Origin: Paenibacillus sp. HWE-109
GTDB taxonomy: Bacteria; Bacillota; Bacilli; Paenibacillales; NBRC-103111
Assembly (NCBI RefSeq): GCF_022163125.1
Contig: NZ_CP091881.1
Coordinates: 3,782,001-3,846,000, forward strand
Direction of reading: 5' to 3'
DNA: 64,000 nucleotides
The stretch's first letter is position 1, and each line of letters starts with the position of its first letter. The position numbers and the translations under genes were made by a program. Of this stretch, positions 31,886 through 41,124 are shown piece after piece. The notes under the pieces were generated by a model, which ran no database searches, was not told the origin of the DNA, and saw nothing but the letters and a program-made list of their open reading frames with translations.

Positions 31886-33004
31886 TTATGAATGTTTAAT
31901 AATTCGAGGGATTTGAACGACAAGCTTCGTTTCAATATCCATTCCTTTATGAAATGACATCGTTCCTTCAATGAATGCCAAACGTTCCTTCATGCCCAAA
32001 AGTCCTCGCCCTGATGAAGGCTGCTCTGGTTTGGACTGTCCGCAGGCAGGGCCATTGTCAGACAGGCTCATCCCCCAGATATCCGCTGCTTCCCATAACC
32101 GCAAAGTGCACTTGGTCGCTCCTGTGTGTTTAATAACATTCGTTATCGCTTCACGCAAGATCATTCCCAAAATGTTTTGAACGATTGGAGGTACGACAGA
32201 TAGGTCCATCGTATTGTCAAGAACTAACACAATTCCCGCGGTTTGCAGAATCTCTTCCGACTTCTTTAATTCTTCCAGAACAGAGGCCGTGTTCATCCCG
32301 GATATCAATTCACGCACTTGTCTCAAAGCAGCTCTGGATGTAGCCTGAATATCTTTCACTTCAAGCAGGGCCTTCTCTGGATTTTTGAAAATCAACTTCT
32401 CTGCTAATTCACTTTTTAATGTAATCAAAGAAAGCGTATGCCCCAGTGTATCATGCAAATCACGGGAAATCCGCTGCCGTTCATCCAGCATAGCCAGACG
32501 GGTAATCTCATCATTGGCTACCGTTAACTTCATCTTCAATTCTGTCGCTTTCATGCGTGAACGAATGCCGAAAGGAAGTACGAGCATAACAACGAGAGAA
32601 GGCAAGAAGTACCAAAGACCATCTCCGTAGAATTGATCGAAATCCAGTAAGATTATAAACACGACCGTTGCCACCAATGTGACGAGCGTGGATATGAACT
32701 GCCTTGTTGTCGGTAGCAGCCCCATTAAAGGTATCGCATAGAAAAACATATAAATCAGATAGGGGCTATACTTTGTGGCAAAATACATGACCAACAAACA
32801 GATGAGCACAACATAAATCAACCTTCGCTTTGCATCTTTGAAGCCAAGTGTGACACAAAGCGCAAAAAATGCTAACAAAGCAAAGCCGATCCACATTTGT
32901 GGAAGCGGCGTTGACGACAGAGACATCACGGGAAATATTAAATAAAAGAACCACAAATACCAAAGGTCAAAAGGTTTTTTCCGATTACCCGGAGATTTAT
33001 TCAT
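31886..33004 (-). CDS. Sensor histidine kinase, HisKA_3 type (YvfT/DesK-like)
   Basis: 372 aa. Five or six membrane helices in the first 160 residues without a large outside loop, as in DesK, suggesting a membrane or transporter-linked stimulus. Dimerisation/phosphotransfer motif DERQRISRDLHDTLGHTLSL with His in DLHD (about 188), then a HATPase domain with LREAITNVIKHT (N box), SDNGPACG and GRGLLGMKERL. Four bases after the permease gene. Confidence 0.92.
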   Translation of the reverse strand: MNKSPGNRKKPFDLWYLWFFYLIFPVMSLSSTPLPQMWIGFALLAFFALCVTLGFKDAKRRLIYVVLICLLVMYFATKYSPYLIYMFFYAIPLMGLLPTTRQFISTLVTLVATVVFIILLDFDQFYGDGLWYFLPSLVVMLVLPFGIRSRMKATELKMKLTVANDEITRLAMLDERQRISRDLHDTLGHTLSLITLKSELAEKLIFKNPEKALLEVKDIQATSRAALRQVRELISGMNTASVLEELKKSEEILQTAGIVLVLDNTMDLSVVPPIVQNILGMILREAITNVIKHTGATKCTLRLWEAADIWGMSLSDNGPACGQSKPEQPSSGRGLLGMKERLAFIEGTMSFHKGMDIETKLVVQIPRIIKHS

Positions 33005-33007
33005 CCA

Positions 33008-33748
33008 TTAGGCCGCTTTCTGTTTTTGCAGGATATACGTAGATAATACCACAAAAACAATCCCGTACACGCTCAATAACAGTACTCCACTCCAAGTAAG
33101 CCCGGCGCCCGAAATGATATTCCATGCTCCTTGACCATAGCGGAAAGTAGGCACAAACTGGGCAATGTTTTGCATGATCTTGGGCATAGCTTGCGTGGGG
33201 AACCACAGTCCGCCAAGTATGGAAGTTCCCATGAAGATGATTTGCGCCACGACTTGTGTGACCTCGACACTTTTGCAGGTTCCGATCAGCAGCCCTAGTG
33301 CCATAAAGGGAAGAGAGCCCAGCCATATCCACAAGCCGCAACCTACCCATTGCATGAAAGTAAGATCTACTCCTTTGACAATGCCGCCCAGCAAGAACAT
33401 AAAGATGATCGTTACCAGATTTATGATGGAATGCGACACAATTTTGGATAGCACATAGGCGCTAGAAGGGAGCGGCGTGATTTCTATCATACGCAGCCAA
33501 CCCTGCGTCCTTTCTTGGGCAAATTTAATGCTTAACGTATTCACACAGGCTCCGACCACCCCGAAAACAGTCATCGACATCAAATAGTAAGCCTTCCAGG
33601 AAACCCCACCAACTTCTGTATTATCCCCGACTGTCGAGGAGAAAATAAAGTAAAAAATGGCTGGCATGATTAAAGAAAACATGAAAAAACGCTTATTCCG
33701 AAAGGTTCTTAAAAGTTCCGCTTTACACTGTGCAATCATAGCTCGCAT
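33008..33748 (-). CDS. ABC-2 type transporter permease
   Basis: 246 aa with six hydrophobic helices and the ABC-2 signature region (FAQERTQGWLRMIEITPLPSS, then YVLSKIVSHSIINLV). It pairs with the ATPase gene 27 bp upstream to form an exporter, probably of a peptide, antibiotic or lipid. The two-component genes that follow point to detoxification with sensing, as in YvfRS-TU or LnrLMN-type systems. Confidence 0.9.
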   Translation of the reverse strand: MRAMIAQCKAELLRTFRNKRFFMFSLIMPAIFYFIFSSTVGDNTEVGGVSWKAYYLMSMTVFGVVGACVNTLSIKFAQERTQGWLRMIEITPLPSSAYVLSKIVSHSIINLVTIIFMFLLGGIVKGVDLTFMQWVGCGLWIWLGSLPFMALGLLIGTCKSVEVTQVVAQIIFMGTSILGGLWFPTQAMPKIMQNIAQFVPTFRYGQGAWNIISGAGLTWSGVLLLSVYGIVFVVLSTYILQKQKAA

Positions 33749-33775
33749 AGCATTGTCATCTCCTTACATGGAAGT

Positions 33776-34660
33776 TTATTGTTGAACAAGAAATTGAAAG
33801 GCATCTTCTAATCCGCCAGCATGAATTTCAATATCTTTAATATCCAACTGCCTTTGAATCATAGCGAAGATAACTTCATCGGTGTCTGGACTCGTAATCT
33901 TGACCTTTCGGCCGCTCCACACGATTTCCCCCACGGAAGGGAGCGATGAGAGCTGGTCCTCTGTTAAATTTGCGCCTGCGGTGAACAGAATCGTCTTCCG
34001 ATTCGTGGATGCTTTAATTTCTGCGGAAGTGCCGTCAGCAATTAATCTCCCTTTGTTAATCACGACAATACGATCTGCAATGCTGTCCGCTTCTTCCAAA
34101 TAATGGGTAGTCAGAATGATGGTCCTGCCTTTAGCTGCCATGGTCCGGACCGTTTCCCAGAATTGCTGTCTCGCCGTAATATCCATCCCGACTGTTGGCT
34201 CATCCAAAAAAAGCAATTCCGGGTCCCCTGCTAAGGCAAGCGCAAAACCCAGTCTCCGCTTTTGTCCCCCGGATAGCGCAGAAGCCCTTTTATTTTTCTC
34301 TGGCTCGAGTCCAGAAATATGCAGCAGATGATGCAGCGGCAGCGGATTCGAGTAATAATGCCGAAATAAATCAATCGTCTCCAGGACTGTCAAACCGTCA
34401 ATCACATTGACTTCTTGCAGCATGGCGCCCATACGATTACGAACCGCTTTGTCTTGAGGATGGCCCTCAAGAATACGAATCTTTCCTTTAGTAGGCTGCA
34501 GAAGTCCCAGCATCATTGAAACCGCGGTCGTTTTCCCAGCACCATTGGGACCCAGTAGCGCAACAACACTGCCCTCATTAATTGTTAAAGACAAATCATC
34601 TACAGCTGGTTTTCCTTTAAATTCTTTGGTTACTTGATCCACTTGGATGATTGACTTCAT
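33776..34660 (-). CDS. ABC exporter ATP-binding protein
   Basis: 294 aa of the drug-exporter (CcmA/DrrA/YvfR) class. Walker A GPNGAGKTT (about 37-45), signature LSGGQKRRLGFALAL, Walker B LLFLDEPTVGMD and switch TTHYLEEAD. The C-terminal 70 residues are the usual DrrA-like extension. First gene of the four-gene operon; the 14-bp palindrome at 34745-34758 upstream could be a regulator site. Confidence 0.93.
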   Translation of the reverse strand: MKSIIQVDQVTKEFKGKPAVDDLSLTINEGSVVALLGPNGAGKTTAVSMMLGLLQPTKGKIRILEGHPQDKAVRNRMGAMLQEVNVIDGLTVLETIDLFRHYYSNPLPLHHLLHISGLEPEKNKRASALSGGQKRRLGFALALAGDPELLFLDEPTVGMDITARQQFWETVRTMAAKGRTIILTTHYLEEADSIADRIVVINKGRLIADGTSAEIKASTNRKTILFTAGANLTEDQLSSLPSVGEIVWSGRKVKITSPDTDEVIFAMIQRQLDIKDIEIHAGGLEDAFQFLVQQ

Positions 34661-34744
34661 ATTCCACCTCGCTATGTGTTAGTTATTGTCTTATCTTAAC
34701 GCAATCAAAATTACTTGTTCATTCACAGCTATCATCAATTTCGG

Positions 34745-34758
34745 ATGACAAATGTCAT
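34745..34758. promoter_or_regulatory. Palindrome between the ABC operon and the ger operon
   Basis: ATGACA-AA-TGTCAT, perfect 6-bp arms, about 85 bases before the ATPase ATG and 72 before gerA. It could be an operator for the NarL-type regulator; one copy only. Confidence 0.3.
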
Positions 34759-34829
34759 TCTCGGTTAATTTAGGGCAAAACGGTAAATATTGAGGTTAGT
34801 AGTTTGCAACGCGGAGGAGGAAGCAGATC

Positions 34830-36392
34830 ATGTTTAAACAATTATTCGGCAGAAAACCGATAAGAAGAGCAGCTGCGCCTGCTTCAGCACCAACACCACC
34901 CGCTTCCACTCCTGAACCGACTTTAGCTGTAAGTATAGAAGAAAATCTAACCACAATTAAACAAATATTGCATAATCCAAGTGATTTAATGATTCGCAAA
35001 TTCACTATCGGTGAGGAACAGCACCCTTGCGCGTTGGTTAGTTTTGACGGTTTGGTGGACACAACCCTGATCAATGAACAGTTGCTCAAGCCAATGATGC
35101 ATTCCTACAACCATAATGCGGAGTCCCCAACTGAGCTTTTGACCATTTTGACGCAGCAAATCTTAACGACTTATGATTTGGAAGTCGAGAATTTGCTGGA
35201 GGACGTTTTAACTGCGCTTCTGTCTGGGAATACCCTGTTGCTATTGGAAGATATAAGCAAGGGCATTCTGATATCAAGCAGCGGATGGAAGGCACGCGCG
35301 GTTGAAGAACCACAAACGGAATCGATTATACGGGGGCCGCGAATAGGTTTTACCGAGGATATCCGCACAAACTCCGCTATGCTGCGCAGAAGGATCAAGG
35401 ATACTAACCTTGTTTTCGACACGTATCAAATCGGACGAAGATCCAAACGAGAGGTCATCATTGCTTACATCGCGGACATCGTCCATCCCGATTTGGTCAA
35501 AGAGGTCACCAGAAGAATTAAAACCATTGATATCGATGATGTTGAGGGCTCCGGTTTTCTGGAACAGTGGATCACAGACAGCTACCTGAGTCCCTTCCCG
35601 GTTATTTTGAATACGGAGCGGCCCGATAAAGTATCGGGTTCCCTTCTCCAGGGACGGCTGGCGGTTATGATCGACGGCGATCCATTCGCACTTATTTTAC
35701 CGATTACGTTCGCCTCCAGCATGCAGTCTCCCGAGGACTTCTATCAAAATTGGCTGATTAGCACCTTAACCCGGGTTTTACGCTTAATCTCAGCTTTTAT
35801 TGCGACCTTTTTGCCAGCGCTCTATATTGCCTTACTCGAATTTCATCACGGAATGATACCGTCCAAACTCGCTTTCTCCATTGCCGGCGCGCGAGAAGGA
35901 GTCCCCTTCCCGGCTGTTATCGAAGCTTTCGTGATGGAATTCACCTTAGAGCTGCTGCGTGAAGCAGGCTTGCGACTCCCCAAACCGATTGGTCAAACAA
36001 TTGGCATTGTCGGAGGCTTAGTCATTGGCGAATCAGCTGTGGCGGCAGGTATGGTCAGCCCTGTTATGGTCATTGTCGTAGCGGTTACAGCCATTTCATC
36101 GTTCTCACTGCCCTCCTACTCGTTTGCCATTTCACTTCGCATGATGCGCTTTGGCATTATGCTCTGCGCCGCTTTCCTAGGGCTTTACGGCGTTATTCTC
36201 GCCTATATTATGATCAACATTCATATTGTAAATCTTAAAAGTTTCGGCATTCCTTACTCGACACCGTTCGCTCCATTGTTCATTCGCGACTGGAAGGATC
36301 TCATTCTCAGAGCCCCCCTTTTCTTTCTGAGAAAACGACCACAAATGCTGCAAACCAAAAATGAAGAACGTATGAAACCAAGGAGAAAATAG
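34830..36392 (+). CDS. Spore germinant receptor subunit A (GerA family)
   Basis: Inner-membrane subunit of a GerA-type germinant receptor in spores. 520 aa: hydrophilic N-terminal domain of about 290 residues (signature region LFDGLVDTTLIN-like: VSFDGLVDTTLINEQ), then about five or six membrane helices from residue 300 with HHGMIPSKLAFSIAGAREGVPFP split as HHGMIPSKL and AREGVPFPA, the GerA motif, and GIVGGLVIGESAVAAGMVSP. Residues 6-40 are Pro/Ala-rich. GGAGGAGG precedes the ATG. First of four co-directional genes. Confidence 0.94.
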   Translation: MFKQLFGRKPIRRAAAPASAPTPPASTPEPTLAVSIEENLTTIKQILHNPSDLMIRKFTIGEEQHPCALVSFDGLVDTTLINEQLLKPMMHSYNHNAESPTELLTILTQQILTTYDLEVENLLEDVLTALLSGNTLLLLEDISKGILISSSGWKARAVEEPQTESIIRGPRIGFTEDIRTNSAMLRRRIKDTNLVFDTYQIGRRSKREVIIAYIADIVHPDLVKEVTRRIKTIDIDDVEGSGFLEQWITDSYLSPFPVILNTERPDKVSGSLLQGRLAVMIDGDPFALILPITFASSMQSPEDFYQNWLISTLTRVLRLISAFIATFLPALYIALLEFHHGMIPSKLAFSIAGAREGVPFPAVIEAFVMEFTLELLREAGLRLPKPIGQTIGIVGGLVIGESAVAAGMVSPVMVIVVAVTAISSFSLPSYSFAISLRMMRFGIMLCAAFLGLYGVILAYIMINIHIVNLKSFGIPYSTPFAPLFIRDWKDLILRAPLFFLRKRPQMLQTKNEERMKPRRK

Positions 36393-36393
36393 G

Positions 36394-37503
36394 ATGAAAT
36401 ATTTCGAGTATGGAGATCGTGAAATAGGTTTTTTTGATATGACGATCACGATTTCCTCGATGATTATTGGGGTTGGCGTCATCACACTTCCACGCGACTT
36501 GGCCAAAACCGTGGAATCTTCGGATGGCTGGATTTCGCTCTTATTTGCCGGTCTGATCGCAGCCGGCTGCGCGTGGACACTTGCCTACATAGCGACCCAT
36601 TTCAGTAAACAAGGCTATTATCGCTATGCCACCGCAGCCGTAACAAAGCCTATCGCGATCTTCGCTTTACTTTCACTTGCTTTATACTTTATTCTCTTTA
36701 CTGCATTTGAAATCAGGGCAATCGCTAATATTTCCAAGCAATATTTATTTGAAAATACACCTGTAGAGGTGATTTCCCTCACCTTCTTAATTGTCGTAAT
36801 TTACGCGGTAACAGGCAGTCGTGTTGGTCTTATCCGGTTAAACATTTTATTCATCCCCATTGTGATTTTCATTACCATCCTCGTCCTTTTGTTTAGTCTG
36901 GGCATAGCTGATTCCAAAGATTTAAAACCATTTTTCATTACTGATTTGAAATCTTTAACCGTTGGCATGAAAAATTCGACCTTTTCATTCCTCGGATTCG
37001 AGGTCATTCTCTTCTATATTTCTTTAATGAATCGTCCGCAGCATGCTCCTAAAGCCGCGGTGATCGGCGTATTCCTGCCCGTTATTTTATATACAGCTAT
37101 CTATCTGGTATGCGTTGGGGTATTTTCACAAATGGCACTGCAAGAAATCACTTACCCGGCTGTTGAATTGGCCAAGGAAATGCAAATTCCAGGTGAGTTC
37201 TTCGAGCGTTTTGAGTCCATCTTCTTCACCATATGGATTATGGCTGTGTTTACGACAACGTTTATGGCGTATGATTGTGCTGTTTACGCGCTTTACTCTG
37301 TATTTCCGAAGCGAAAGCATGTGACTTGGATTTTCATTCTAAGTCCTATTATTTACCTGACTTGCATGTTTCCCAAAAACTTGACGGATTTCAGTAAGTA
37401 CAGCATGTACATCAGTTATATTGGAGTCGTCGTCAGCATCCTGTTCCCCATTATCATTCATGTGATAGCGAAGGTTCGAGGAGTGAAAAGTGATGTCGTT
37501 TAA
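36394..37503 (+). CDS. Spore germinant receptor subunit B (GerB family, APC-type transporter fold)
   Basis: 369 aa with about ten membrane helices and an N-terminal DMTITISSMIIGVGVITLPRD, typical of GerB proteins, which adopt an amino-acid-permease fold and form the germinant-binding channel. One base separates it from subunit A, and its end overlaps the subunit C start, so the three are translated together in the forespore. Confidence 0.92.
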   Translation: MKYFEYGDREIGFFDMTITISSMIIGVGVITLPRDLAKTVESSDGWISLLFAGLIAAGCAWTLAYIATHFSKQGYYRYATAAVTKPIAIFALLSLALYFILFTAFEIRAIANISKQYLFENTPVEVISLTFLIVVIYAVTGSRVGLIRLNILFIPIVIFITILVLLFSLGIADSKDLKPFFITDLKSLTVGMKNSTFSFLGFEVILFYISLMNRPQHAPKAAVIGVFLPVILYTAIYLVCVGVFSQMALQEITYPAVELAKEMQIPGEFFERFESIFFTIWIMAVFTTTFMAYDCAVYALYSVFPKRKHVTWIFILSPIIYLTCMFPKNLTDFSKYSMYISYIGVVVSILFPIIIHVIAKVRGVKSDVV

Positions 37504-38677
37504 AAGGATAATCTGCCTGCTAGTACTCATCTTCACAATATGCCTGCTCACCGGCTGTTGGGATCGCGTAGAAATTAATGAACGCGGCTTTGTTGTAGGG
37601 GTTGCCATTGATTTTAATAAGGGGAATGACAAGCATAAGTATGAAGGTACTTATCAAGTGATAGTTCCAGCCGGTTTGAAACAAAGCAATGCGCAAAGCA
37701 GCAGTATGTCTCATGGCGGACAAGCTTTTTTCAATATCGCTACTACGGAAAATTCAATGCCTGCTGTAGCCGCCAGAATGTCTTCAAGAACTAGTCGTTC
37801 ACCCTATTTTGAACATTTAAAAGTCATCATTGTTTCAAGTGAAATCGCCAAAAGCAAAAACATTTTCCCTAGTATGATGGATTTTTTTCTTAGAAACAGT
37901 GAAATGCGCAGAGGTGTTCAAATCCTGATTGCAGATGGACAAGCCTCTGACATATTAAACATCGCGCCCAATAATGAAGCAACGCCCGTCGATTATATTT
38001 CATCCATTGCCAAAAATATCAAAAAGAGCAACTACATGCTACCCCAATCACGCATTGGAGATGTTCATGAAAAATTAATTCAAACAGAAAGCTTTGTCAT
38101 ACAAACTGTAAAAAAGGTCGAGGATGGTATCACATTAAACGGTGCCGCCTTGTTCGATGGCGTTAGCAATCAGTTATTAGGATTCTTGAATGGGGAGGAA
38201 ACACAAGGGCTTAATTTCATTACGGAACAGGTAAAAGGAGGCGTTTTAGAATCGATTTTCGAAAAGGAAACTGTAGGATTCAAAGTTGAAGGTACAAAAC
38301 GCAAATTTATTGTAGAACAACTAAGCCCAGATCACTTTAAGTTTATTGTTAAGTTGAGTGCTGAGGGAGTTCTAGACAAATCCATAGCCGCCGGGGATCC
38401 TTCAGAAACCGAAACGCTCGATAAATTACAAAAAAGCTTAGAAGAATTGATTGTAAAAAATGCCAATAAAGCGATCACCAGAATGCAGCATACGTACAAA
38501 AAAGATGCCTTAGGAATGGGTGCTTTTCTCTATCAAAATCACTATAAAATATGGAAGCCAATCGCGGATAATTGGGATCAAGGCGCAAATATATTCGCCA
38601 AAACAGACATCGAAGTGCAAGCGAAAGTAACGATACGAAGAGTAGGAAATATTTTCCAATCTTCAAAGGAGCGATAA
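37493..38677 (+). CDS. Spore germinant receptor subunit C (GerC lipoprotein)
   Basis: About 394 aa. Lipobox ICLLTGCWDRVEINE: the Cys-Trp-Asp start of the mature protein is the GerC hallmark. GFVVGVAIDF and a C-terminal FLYQNHYKIWKPIADNWD with VKVTIRR-like end complete the Ger(x)C family pattern. ATG at 37493 follows GAGGAG; it overlaps gene B by 11 bases. Anchored on the outer face of the inner spore membrane. Confidence 0.94.
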   Translation: MSFKRIICLLVLIFTICLLTGCWDRVEINERGFVVGVAIDFNKGNDKHKYEGTYQVIVPAGLKQSNAQSSSMSHGGQAFFNIATTENSMPAVAARMSSRTSRSPYFEHLKVIIVSSEIAKSKNIFPSMMDFFLRNSEMRRGVQILIADGQASDILNIAPNNEATPVDYISSIAKNIKKSNYMLPQSRIGDVHEKLIQTESFVIQTVKKVEDGITLNGAALFDGVSNQLLGFLNGEETQGLNFITEQVKGGVLESIFEKETVGFKVEGTKRKFIVEQLSPDHFKFIVKLSAEGVLDKSIAAGDPSETETLDKLQKSLEELIVKNANKAITRMQHTYKKDALGMGAFLYQNHYKIWKPIADNWDQGANIFAKTDIEVQAKVTIRRVGNIFQSSKER

Positions 38678-38682
38678 TCAAA

Positions 38683-38871
38683 ATGTGGTCTAGATTTATT
38701 GGTTCCATGCCCTCTGGGCTGGTCATTCTTTGCGCCCTGCTCTCTTTTGTTGTTCCATTTGGCATCTACACCTTCAATCAAAAACTCCATGAATATGGCG
38801 ATCCACCTTGGAAGCTAAAGACAGATGAGAAAGATGCGGACGGTAAGGGGCCTTTAAAAACAAATGAATAA
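38683..38871 (+). CDS. 62-aa single-pass membrane protein in the ger operon
   Basis: Starts MWSRFIGSMPSGLVILCALL six bases after gerC. One helix (about 11-32), then a charged tail rich in Lys, Asp and Pro. The ribosome site AAAGGAG lies inside the gerC end, ten bases upstream. It could be a fourth receptor component like the small two-helix 'D' subunits of some Bacillus gerA operons, but it has only one helix and I see no sequence similarity that I can name. Confidence 0.7.
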   Translation: MWSRFIGSMPSGLVILCALLSFVVPFGIYTFNQKLHEYGDPPWKLKTDEKDADGKGPLKTNE

Positions 38872-38882
38872 TGAGCATACAC

Positions 38883-38931
38883 GAAAGCCCTAGCTGGATC
38901 ATCCTTTACGGATTTAGCAGCTGGGGCTATT
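38883..38931. terminator. Terminator between the ger operon and the chemoreceptor gene
   Basis: AGCCCTAGCTG pairs with CAGCTGGGGCT (one mismatch) over a 21-base loop. Short T runs only; it can serve both converging genes. Confidence 0.6.
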
Positions 38932-38938
38932 CTAGGGT

Positions 38939-40975
38939 TTAAACTTTAAATTTGGATAGAGAATCCTGGAGAGCAACGGAAAGCTTTTCTAATTTGTCCG
39001 ATAATTGAACTAAGCCTTTGCTTATGCTTAACTGCTCGGAACTCAAGGAAGCCACTTGTTCCGAATTGGCCAGAGATTGCTCAGAGACCGCACTTACGTT
39101 CATCATCGTATCACTAAGCACGAATTGCGATTCTTCCAACTTCAAGACCGTTTGGCTGACAGAGCCCAATTGTTCGATGAAGCTGACCGTTCTGCCCTGT
39201 ACTTGCTTGAATAGCAAGTCGGCTTCTTTGACAGAATGAATCTGTTCCTGGAAGATCGGGTAGGCCTCGGAGAGAACGGCTACTGTATCTATAATCTCGT
39301 TCTGAATCGTTTCCGTAATTTGACCAACCGTCTCAATCGACTTTCTGGACTGATCAGCTAGCTTACGAATTTCATCGGCGACAACCATGAACCCTTTCCC
39401 TGCTTCTCCGGCGCGTGCCGCCTCAATGGTAGCATTCAGGGATAGAATGTTGGTCTGCTTCGTCATCTGGCTTAGGATATCCAGCACTTTGCGAATCGAA
39501 AGGGTGCTCTCCTTGAGCTTATCAACCTTCTCAACCATAGAACGCGTGATTTCTTCCGTCATGCTCGTTTTGGCGATAACCTCTTCCATATACTGCGTAC
39601 CGATACGGCTTGAGCTTTGCATTTCCTCTGCCGCAATGCCCATCACCCCGTTTGCCTGCACAACACTGGAGATTTGTTGTCCAATATGAATGGTCAGCTC
39701 GTTGCCGCGCTCCGATTGCGAAGCCAGGCCGGATGCGCCACTGGAAATTTCATTGATGGCTACTGCAATTTCGCTGGCAGATGCGGCTGTTTGTTTGGAT
39801 GATGCGGATAATTCCGCGGCTGTGACCAACACTTCCTCTGATGAATGCGTTGTCTGTTTGAAAAGTTCTGTAATTTGCTTCATCATGGTATCCAAGCTCG
39901 TTCCTAACTGGCCAATCTCATCCTTAGCGTTAGTTTGCACGCGAATTCGCAGATCACCGCCAGCCCCATCCTCCATTAAATTCCGAATATGGTTAAGCGG
40001 TTTCCCAATCATTCTTGCGACCAAATAACCAATGCCAGCTGCCAGAACAAGCGCGCATAACGAGACAATAATCGTTAAATTATAAATAATTTTCATATCC
40101 TTGGTTAGATCATCAATGGGAATTATACCTACGGTAAACCAACCTGTCGCTTCTGATTTGGACAAAACAATCTGTTGATTCCCATCACTCGAAAGGAAAG
40201 AATCACTCTTCTTGCTCATGCTTTCCACGCTTAACGGATACCCTGTGGCTGCTCCCATTTGAGCCGCATTTTGACTATAGATGACCAAGCCTGATCCATC
40301 CAGCACTTGAATAATCCCCGTATCGCCGAGTTGAATATGCGTTAATTGATTTTTGACAATGTCTAGGCTGACATCAAAAAGTGCCACATAAAATTCCTCG
40401 GAGTTAGCTTGATGAATCAAGCTGCCAACCGTAATAACAGGTGATGAAATTCGATTATCCTTCAATTTCGAAGACAGCCACACCGGGTCTCCATCCTTGG
40501 CTACAATAGCTTTGAACCAGTCCTGATCTGCATAGTTTTTCTGTGACATCAAACTTGATTTGGTCTGGATGATATCTCCTGCAGGTGTGAACAATTCCAT
40601 CGACTGAATACCATCATTGGAGTAAATGTAAGCGGATAACGTTGTTTCCAGCGTAGACATATTCTCATTGTATTCCCGAGAATCTTTACTTAATGTCGAA
40701 GCCTTGCTCACCTGTTGGTGTAGTGGAGCATCCATCACAAGCTGTAAGGCAAGCTTCTGATACAATTGATACAAAAAATCCAATTTTTGACCGGCCTGCA
40801 CAATGGTTTGCAGCGAAGCATCGGTGACTTTTGTCTGCATCACATTTTTAGAAATCTGGTAAGAGGTGATTCCCATAAAAATAACAAAAAATAGACTGCT
40901 GGCAATAATTGATAAACTAAGCTTAACCCCAACTGACTGCAATTTCGCCTGCCATGCATTGGATTTTTTTGACAT
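38939..40975 (-). CDS. Methyl-accepting chemotaxis protein
   Basis: About 678 aa. First membrane helix at about 20-45, extracellular dCache-like sensor (50-300, with DQDWFKAIVAKDGDPVW), second helix about 303-325, HAMP (MIGKPLNHIRNLMEDG), then a signalling domain whose hairpin tip reads IRKVLDILSQMTKQTNILSLNA and AARAGEAGKGFMVVADEIRKLA. The ATG at 40975 has GGTGGTGAAG upstream; an alternative TTG lies at 40993. No C-terminal CheR-binding pentapeptide. Ligand unknown. It interrupts the Bacillus order of comEC and holA. Confidence 0.92.
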   Translation of the reverse strand: MSKKSNAWQAKLQSVGVKLSLSIIASSLFFVIFMGITSYQISKNVMQTKVTDASLQTIVQAGQKLDFLYQLYQKLALQLVMDAPLHQQVSKASTLSKDSREYNENMSTLETTLSAYIYSNDGIQSMELFTPAGDIIQTKSSLMSQKNYADQDWFKAIVAKDGDPVWLSSKLKDNRISSPVITVGSLIHQANSEEFYVALFDVSLDIVKNQLTHIQLGDTGIIQVLDGSGLVIYSQNAAQMGAATGYPLSVESMSKKSDSFLSSDGNQQIVLSKSEATGWFTVGIIPIDDLTKDMKIIYNLTIIVSLCALVLAAGIGYLVARMIGKPLNHIRNLMEDGAGGDLRIRVQTNAKDEIGQLGTSLDTMMKQITELFKQTTHSSEEVLVTAAELSASSKQTAASASEIAVAINEISSGASGLASQSERGNELTIHIGQQISSVVQANGVMGIAAEEMQSSSRIGTQYMEEVIAKTSMTEEITRSMVEKVDKLKESTLSIRKVLDILSQMTKQTNILSLNATIEAARAGEAGKGFMVVADEIRKLADQSRKSIETVGQITETIQNEIIDTVAVLSEAYPIFQEQIHSVKEADLLFKQVQGRTVSFIEQLGSVSQTVLKLEESQFVLSDTMMNVSAVSEQSLANSEQVASLSSEQLSISKGLVQLSDKLEKLSVALQDSLSKFKV

Positions 40976-41124
40976 AAACAACTTCACCACCAAGTCGATT
41001 AATGTAATTAATTAACAGCTAATTTACAATTTCGACATATTTCAATAAATCCCTTCTGCAAAAATGATCATTTCAATCATTTTTATGTAACATCCCTTGT
41101 TACGTGCGCCAAATGACCTAAGTC

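Noticed and set aside
41060..41100. AT-rich inverted repeat (AAAATGAT...ATCATTTT) near the comEC stop as an operator
   Set aside because: Too AT-rich and short to separate from chance; at most a weak terminator or UTR structure.
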